Notes under the pieces: model-generated
Databases searched by the model: none
What the model was told of the DNA's origin: nothing
Seen by the model: the letters and a program-made list of their open reading frames with translations, nothing else
Shown here: positions 59,391 to 64,000 of the stretch, in pieces
How the letters are laid out: the number at the start of each line of letters is the position of its first letter
How positions within the stretch are numbered: position 1 is the stretch's first letter
Made by a program: the position numbers and the translations under genes
NCBI RefSeq assembly: GCF_965227735.1
Contig: NZ_OZ245776.1
Coordinates: 1,116,001 to 1,180,000, forward strand
Direction: 5' to 3'
Length of the DNA: 64,000 bases
From: Larkinella sp965227735
GTDB taxonomy: Bacteria; Bacteroidota; Bacteroidia; Cytophagales; Spirosomataceae

Positions 59391-59942
59391 TCAGGACAAC
59401 AACTCGGGGGGAGGAGAATAAACCGGCAGACTGCGGGTCGACAAATGGGAAGTAAACGACGGAATTCGCACCAGTTTCTCGTTCCAGTCGTACAGGAAAA
59501 ACCAAGTACGCGCGCGGTTGATGGGCGAATATTCCTTTAAAAACAATTTAAGCAGGTTATTGGCTTTTTTAGCCGATTCGGACGTGCCGGTGGCAAACTG
59601 CTCTTTCACGAAGGAAAGCAGATCCCGCTGGAAGAATGATTTGGTCTTGTTGACGTAGCCGGAGATGTGCAGCGTATCGCCCGAGACATCCAGGTTGACA
59701 ATTTCGTAAAAACTGCCCCGGTATTTGAACCCTTCCGGTTTGTTCTGCGTCAGAATGGCCTCGTTGGGGTGTTTTTGAAGCGGTATTTGAAACTCGACAA
59801 TGTGGTCGACCGATGAAAAAACCGTAACCCGTTCCGACAATTCATGCTGTTCCTGCCACTGCACACTGACGAGCACCAGCAGATGCCCCAGCATGTGGTA
59901 CAGCAAAACAACGAATAAACCGAAGGAGATAAACCGTTTCAC
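59391..59942 (-). CDS. Single-pass membrane protein, hypothetical
   Basis: Unrecognised 183-residue protein. One N-terminal membrane helix (about 5-28, SFGLFVVLLYHMLGHLLVLV) is followed by a hydrophilic part with beta-like stretches (GSFYEIVNLDVSGDTLHISG) and helices near NLLKLFLKEY. It ends in a proline-rich PVYSPPPELLS. It lies 242 nt upstream of the TonB/PAP2 cluster on the same strand, and the position suggests an accessory role. The gap 59149-59390 contains no other gene. Confidence 0.6.
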   Translation of the reverse strand: MKRFISFGLFVVLLYHMLGHLLVLVSVQWQEQHELSERVTVFSSVDHIVEFQIPLQKHPNEAILTQNKPEGFKYRGSFYEIVNLDVSGDTLHISGYVNKTKSFFQRDLLSFVKEQFATGTSESAKKANNLLKLFLKEYSPINRARTWFFLYDWNEKLVRIPSFTSHLSTRSLPVYSPPPELLS

Positions 59943-60049
59943 AAATCTTTATTCGGTAAAATTTACTCAAATATACTATATCCTTGGAATCTTGCTACTG
60001 CGTACGAAAATTTTCAAAGTCGAATTTTACGGTTTAGTGGCCTGCAGGT

Positions 60050-60856
60050 TTACTGAGCCGCCAGTTCCACCGTCAATGCAAACCGGGTCGGAGCCATCGT
60101 GGGGCCACTGAATCCTCCTCCACCCCCTCCGCCGTACATGCCGCGTCGGCCATACATGCCGCCACCGTACATACCACCACCCATGCCGCCCATGCCCATA
60201 TTGCTCGAATTGGACGAGCTTTGTTTGGGGCGTTCGGGAACGCCGGATTCAAAACCGATGGTGAGGGGTTCGCCAGAACCGGCTTTGGCATTCAGCAACG
60301 CCAGCGGAATGGTGAGGTGATAGACCAGCCGACCGGCTTTGTCTTCCAGTCGCCCCGTGATGCCCGACGGATCGCCGGTGGCCGACACCAGCATTTCGTC
60401 TTCGGCGACCAGGTGAATGAGTTTCATCTCGATTTTCCGGTCAATGAGTTGCTTCGTCATCGTCGACCGATCCGTGGGACCGGCTTTGGCACCCAACGCC
60501 ACAGGTCGCCCGGTTGCGGGATCCATTTCTTCGGGTAGCGGAAACTGAATGCCGCGCCAGGTTTTTTTCTTGCCTTTCTGATCGAGCCAGATGGTGCTGC
60601 CAAACAGCAGGGATTTAAACTGATCCTGGTCGTTGTCCAACTGGAAGGTCAGGAACAATTTATCGGCATTGTTGACGGCCACCACGTGAACTTTCGCATT
60701 TTCCAGAAAAACTTCCGGACGCGCAGAACTGTCGGCGGCTGCTCCGGTGGCGGTTGGCACACTGGTCCAGGTGCTTTTTACCGGAACCGATTTTTGAGCC
60801 ACGGCCATCCCGGCCGCCAGGCATACCATTATACCGATCAATGCGTTTCGTTTCAT
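60050..60856 (-). CDS. Exported protein with Gly/Met/Tyr-rich C-terminus
   Basis: A 268-residue protein with a signal peptide (MKRNALIGIMVCLAAGMAVAQ). A beta-rich central part (about 50-205, LFLTFQLDNDQDQFKSLLFG, LIHLVAEDEMLVSATG) has no known match. A striking low-complexity segment NMGMGGMGGGMYGGGMYGRR (about 216-235) is followed by more glycines and ends near PTRFALTVELAAQ. Gly/Met repeats may bind Cu(I) or be flexible. The frame start at 60949 is replaced by ATG 60856, which gives the signal peptide. Confidence 0.65.
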   Translation of the reverse strand: MKRNALIGIMVCLAAGMAVAQKSVPVKSTWTSVPTATGAAADSSARPEVFLENAKVHVVAVNNADKLFLTFQLDNDQDQFKSLLFGSTIWLDQKGKKKTWRGIQFPLPEEMDPATGRPVALGAKAGPTDRSTMTKQLIDRKIEMKLIHLVAEDEMLVSATGDPSGITGRLEDKAGRLVYHLTIPLALLNAKAGSGEPLTIGFESGVPERPKQSSSNSSNMGMGGMGGGMYGGGMYGRRGMYGGGGGGGFSGPTMAPTRFALTVELAAQ

Positions 60857-61048
60857 CGCCTGAGTTGAGGAGTAGGGAATGAACGGATTTCCACCCGTTT
60901 TTAGGCCTGCTAAGGTAAGGTTTTTTCGTGGAAAGGCATAGCGAACCACAATCGCTCCGCGTCTTCGCTACTTTTTTAGCCACCGGCCGACACAAAAGAC
61001 GGTTTCCATTAGTTTATTCCAGAAGGAAGTCGCACCGATCCACACGCT

Positions 61049-62641
61049 ATGAGTTCTACCCCAACCCATTTTAAAAACAGCCCGTCTGCGGAGGAACAGC
61101 TTGTCCTGATGCAGGCCATCCTAGATGCCTCACAAAATGTTATGGCGTATTGTATTCCCATGCGCAATGAGCAGGCTCAAATCGTTGATTTTTCGTATCG
61201 GATTGCCAACCAGAGTCTCGCTCAGTTGTTGGGTATCGAACAGAGTCAAATCATGGAAAAGCCGTTGATGCACTGGTTTCCGAACGCAAAAGAACTGGGT
61301 TTGTTTCAGCAGTACGTCGACGTAATTGAAAAAAAAGAGCCTAGAATTGTTGAATTTCCGTATGGTGACCAGGCTTGTGACGGTTGCTTCCTTATCACGG
61401 CCACTCCGCTGCAGGAGGGTATCGTGCTTTCATTTTTGGATATTACTGACCAGAAGCGGGCGAGAGTAACCCAGCAGGAACAGGCCGAACTCCTGCAGGC
61501 AACGCTGGACGCATCGTTGAATAGTACCATCGCCATGCGGGCAATGCGGAATGAATCCGGGCAGATCATCGACTTCCTGATGCAAACCGCCAACCGGGCT
61601 GTCGAACGGGATTTGTTCCTGCCACCCGAGAAAATTGCCGGACACCGGCTGCTGGAGGTTTTTCCCGGCAACATCGAATCCGGCCTGTTCGAATTCTACC
61701 AGCGGGTAGCCGAAACGGGAAAAACCGACCAAACAACGCAGTATTACATCGACGCAAACGGGCTGGAAGCCTGGTTTACGGTGGCCGCTGTCCGGCAGAG
61801 CACCGACCAGATTGTGATCACGTTTATGAACATCACCGAGAGCAAATTGCAGGAATTGCGGTTGAAAAAATCCAATGAGGATTTACTGCGATCCAACGAA
61901 CTGCTCGAACAGTTTGCCTACGGTGCCAGCCACGATTTGCAGGAACCTTTACGGAAAATTCAGGCGTTCGGCGATCTGCTTCTCGATCAGTATGGGAGTC
62001 AGTTAGGCGATGGTGCCACGGTTTTGCAGCGAATGCAGTCGGCCGCCAGCCGGATGTCCGGACTGATTCAGGATTTGCTGACGTATTCCCGGCTTTCTAC
62101 CCAAAAACCCGCTCTGGTTGCGGTGGCACTGAATCCGTTGATCAGCGATGTGCTGTCGGATCTTGAACTGATGATTGAGGATAAAAACGCTATCGTTGAA
62201 GTGTCCCCCCTGCCAACCATCAAAGGGAGTGTGAGCCAGTTGCGGCAACTGTTTCAGAACCTGCTCATCAATGGCCTGAAATTTTCGTTCCCGGACACTC
62301 CCCCTCACATTCGAATTTCGTTTCGGGAAGTCCGATTGGGTGACTTACCTGCGGGTTTGATCTTTCCGGTTCTGCCGGTTGCACTGAAACCACTTCAAAA
62401 GACGATCCGGTTCTATGAAATCAGCATCCAGGACAACGGAATTGGTTTCAAAACCGAATACCGCCACCAGATTTTTAAAGCGTTCCAGCGTTTACACAGC
62501 CAAAGCAGTCAGTATGCCGGAACGGGCCTGGGCTTGGCAATCGTAAAAAAAGTCGTCGAAAACCACTTTGGAGCGATTCACGCCGAAAGCCGGGAAGGTC
62601 AGGGAGCGGTTTTTCGGATTTTTCTGCCGACGAGTTACTGA
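61049..62641 (+). CDS. Double-PAS histidine kinase
   Basis: A 530-residue soluble kinase. Two PAS domains (about 20-140 and 150-270) sense an unknown signal. They share the motif LDASxNxxxA and precede a coil (LRLKKSNEDLLRSNELLEQF). HisKA has His295 (ASHDLQEPLRKIQ), and HATPase has FQNLLINGLKFSF, DNGIGFK, FKAFQRL and GTGLGLAI. The kinase core resembles that of the Kai-operon kinase at 42722 (SHDLQEPLRK), so they are paralogs. It has no membrane helix. No response regulator is next to it. Confidence 0.92.
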   Translation: MSSTPTHFKNSPSAEEQLVLMQAILDASQNVMAYCIPMRNEQAQIVDFSYRIANQSLAQLLGIEQSQIMEKPLMHWFPNAKELGLFQQYVDVIEKKEPRIVEFPYGDQACDGCFLITATPLQEGIVLSFLDITDQKRARVTQQEQAELLQATLDASLNSTIAMRAMRNESGQIIDFLMQTANRAVERDLFLPPEKIAGHRLLEVFPGNIESGLFEFYQRVAETGKTDQTTQYYIDANGLEAWFTVAAVRQSTDQIVITFMNITESKLQELRLKKSNEDLLRSNELLEQFAYGASHDLQEPLRKIQAFGDLLLDQYGSQLGDGATVLQRMQSAASRMSGLIQDLLTYSRLSTQKPALVAVALNPLISDVLSDLELMIEDKNAIVEVSPLPTIKGSVSQLRQLFQNLLINGLKFSFPDTPPHIRISFREVRLGDLPAGLIFPVLPVALKPLQKTIRFYEISIQDNGIGFKTEYRHQIFKAFQRLHSQSSQYAGTGLGLAIVKKVVENHFGAIHAESREGQGAVFRIFLPTSY

Positions 62642-62644
62642 CCG

Positions 62645-62950
62645 GTGCAAACCCGGCCCTTCCGTCCGCAATTCGTTATAAGGCCATACGCTATCGTTTT
62701 TCAGCACATTTCCGATTCCCATGTTGCAGGCAGCCGCGACCAGCGTCCAGAATCGTGCCGATACCGCAAATACCGGCAGGCCGCATCGGTTGATTTTTGC
62801 ACATCATCCCGACCAAACCGGGTGGTCAAACCCAGTTCGTGGACGGTGGCCGGTATCAGTTGCCAGTGTCCCATCCCCCTTTCGGCGACACCGCCCGGCT
62901 TTAAGGAACGTAACGCCTGTCTTCCTTTCTTACCAAAAGCGATAAACTTT
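62645..62950 (-). pseudogene. Frameshifted fragment of a lytic transglycosylase
   Basis: On the minus strand, one frame gives ERGMGHWQLIPATVHELGLT and QKSTDAACRYLRY, clearly like the intact neighbour at 63333 (MPQTARDNGL..., YKSTVAACRYLREL). About 62760 the reading shifts by one base. The other frame continues WTLVAAACNMGIGNVLKND, equal to WTLVAAAYNSGVTHVQNR of the neighbour. Both halves are needed for the domain, so the gene is broken. The catalytic Glu segment is missing: the left part ends at the REP-like element (62954). It is a decayed paralog. Confidence 0.8.
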
Positions 62951-62953
62951 TTC

Positions 62954-63134
62954 GCCCCGTTAGGGGCATAACAGCGTAGCGTCGGTAGCCATTCCAGAAT
63001 GTGAGAATTCCGGGCGTGCCGATAGGTACGCGACAGGTTTGTGTCTGGCCAATGGTATGTACCTGACGGCACATGGAAAGACGGAAGCGCCTGATCCATC
63101 TACCGACGCTGCGCTGTTGAACCCCTAACGGGGC
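62954..63134. repeat. REP-like composite palindromic element, copy 2
   Basis: Same architecture as at 24213. Left small palindrome GCCCC-GTTA-GGGGC (62954-62967), arm AACAGCGTAGCGTCGGTAG (62970-62988), and inverted arm CTACCGACGCTGCGCTGTT (63100-63118, one G-T mismatch). Right small palindrome CCCC-TAAC-GGGG (63122-63133). The inside has GTGCCGATAGGTAC facing GTACCTGACGGCAC. After it, AACGGGGCTTAGCCCATTCC occurs twice (63127-63146 and 63209-63228). Nothing else was recognised between 63229 and 63280. Confidence 0.8.
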
Positions 63135-63282
63135 TTAGCCCATTCCATTTGACCGTGTTTTACAGAATATGAGATCCCTCAACGACCATTCTCTACCTGT
63201 TATGTCCCAACGGGGCTTAGCCCATTCCTATCCCTCCTTTTTAACAACTTTGCAAACAGATTGACAATCAAATTTTTACCAA

Positions 63283-63312
63283 TAAAAAAGGGACGCGAAC
63301 GCCCCTTTTTTA
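63283..63312 (-). terminator. Terminator of the lytic transglycosylase gene
   Basis: AAAAAAGGG...CCCTTTTTT with an inner CG-CGAA-CG turn. It is directly past the stop of gene 63333 on the minus strand. Confidence 0.8.
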
Positions 63313-63332
63313 TACTGAAATTATTTCGGTTA

Positions 63333-64000
63333 CTACACCCAATCCCAATCGAAGAGGGGTTGCATTTTGCGTTTGGCGGCCAGAAAAACCTGCCACAGCC
63401 GTGTTCGGCGGAAGCGCAGCACCCGTAAACCCAGCAATCCGGCCATCGCCGTCGGGGTTTGGGCGGCAGAAGCGGTCATGGACGTGGAACCGGCATCCGA
63501 AGCACCGCTGGTATCTTCCGATTCACCGATGATTTGCGCAAGGGCTTCCTCCAGCAGATTCCGGCTGCGCGGCCCCCAGGTGGGCTCCGGCTCGGGACCG
63601 GGTTCACCGGAAGTCTGAATAATGGGTTCGACACCCGGCTGGAAACGCTCGCCCGGCAAAGGGCGGGTCAGATCGGCCAGCACGGCGGGGCTCAGCATAT
63701 CGCTGTACATCCTGGGGCGGGTCAGCAACTCTTTATAGGCTAACACACGGTACAGATACGTACTGGTTTCGCGGTGGAGCCGCAGGTTGTAATAACTCCG
63801 GATGCCCTGCTGGTCGATGCGGTTTTGAACGTGCGTCACACCACTGTTGTAAGCGGCTGCCACCAGCGTCCAGGAACCCAGTTCACGGTGCAATTCACGC
63901 AGGTACCGACAGGCGGCTACGGTCGACTTATAAAGATCCCTCCGTTCATCGAGTCCATGTCTGACAATCAGGCCATTGTCGCGGGCGGTTTGGGGCATCA
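63333..64000 (-). CDS. Lytic transglycosylase, MltD-like (partial)
   Basis: The C-terminal 222 residues of a peptidoglycan lytic transglycosylase; the start lies past the right edge. The SLT domain continues (F)MPQTARDNGLIVRHGLDERR, KSTVAACRYLRELHRELG and WTLVAAAYNSGVTHVQNRID, with the Asn/Ser sugar-binding region. YYNLRLHRETSTYLYRVLAYK is typical of the MltD group. The catalytic Glu is outside the window. After residue 100 the tail is low-complexity (EPGPEPEPTWG, Ser/Thr-rich) and ends in a basic segment. No LysM domain is visible. Confidence 0.88.
   Translation of the reverse strand, partial: MPQTARDNGLIVRHGLDERRDLYKSTVAACRYLRELHRELGSWTLVAAAYNSGVTHVQNRIDQQGIRSYYNLRLHRETSTYLYRVLAYKELLTRPRMYSDMLSPAVLADLTRPLPGERFQPGVEPIIQTSGEPGPEPEPTWGPRSRNLLEEALAQIIGESEDTSGASDAGSTSMTASAAQTPTAMAGLLGLRVLRFRRTRLWQVFLAAKRKMQPLFDWDWV

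Overview
The window looks like chromosomal DNA from an aerobic Bacteroidota bacterium of the order Cytophagales, most like the Spirosoma/Larkinella group (Spirosomaceae). This is inferred from several signs: promoters with a TAnnTTTG -7 element, almost no Shine-Dalgarno sequences, SusC/FecA-type TonB receptors, GSCFA, NIPSNAP and LytTR proteins, and the Cytophagales-like housekeeping genes. No rRNA or tRNA gene, CRISPR array, prophage or transposase gene was recognised.

Layout. 1-2.6 kb: an AT-rich stretch with the start of a response-regulator gene leaving at the left edge, a tiny membrane protein, two YtxH-type stress proteins, and a gene-free region with stacked small-RNA/terminator structures. 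2.6-6.6 kb: an OmpR-type regulator, its histidine kinase, and a lone NuoL/HyfB-like proton-channel subunit; matching 11-bp direct-repeat operators lie before the regulator and before the channel gene. 6.6-24 kb: housekeeping genes (MazG-like hydrolase, MarC, a class V aminotransferase, aroQ, xerD, prfC, pepT, an unusual long D-Ala-D-Ala-ligase-like protein, NifU/Mrp iron-sulfur proteins, GSCFA, rpsF-rpsR-rplI, YggS, DUF423). 24-32.5 kb: smaller and less familiar genes, including an orphan cytochrome c, an ethanolamine-type permease, a pair of coiled-coil membrane proteins, a NIPSNAP protein and an orphan Alpha-E protein.

32.7-46.3 kb is the most interesting part. All main genes are on the minus strand. 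kaiC, two kaiB genes, a PAS histidine kinase and a receiver protein form a very tight operon that continues after 22 nt into glgE; maltokinase and glgB, the other enzymes of the maltose-1-phosphate route to alpha-glucan, lie further along. A KaiBC timing or stress module is thus physically coupled to storage-glucan synthesis in a non-photosynthetic bacterium.

46.7-59.1 kb is a nine-gene minus-strand cluster: two outer-membrane barrel proteins, a vanadium-haloperoxidase/PAP2-fold lipoprotein, two TonB receptors, two AhpD-like proteins (one missing a redox cysteine), an MFS permease and a DUF3179 protein. It probably handles uptake and oxidative chemistry of an unknown ligand. The right end holds another PAS kinase, a decayed lytic transglycosylase gene next to a palindromic REP-like element, and an intact lytic transglycosylase running off the edge.

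Across the window, intergenic gaps carry long palindromes built of simple sequence words. Several of them reach or supply the stop codons of the flanking genes. A separate REP-like composite element occurs twice (24.2 and 63.0 kb).
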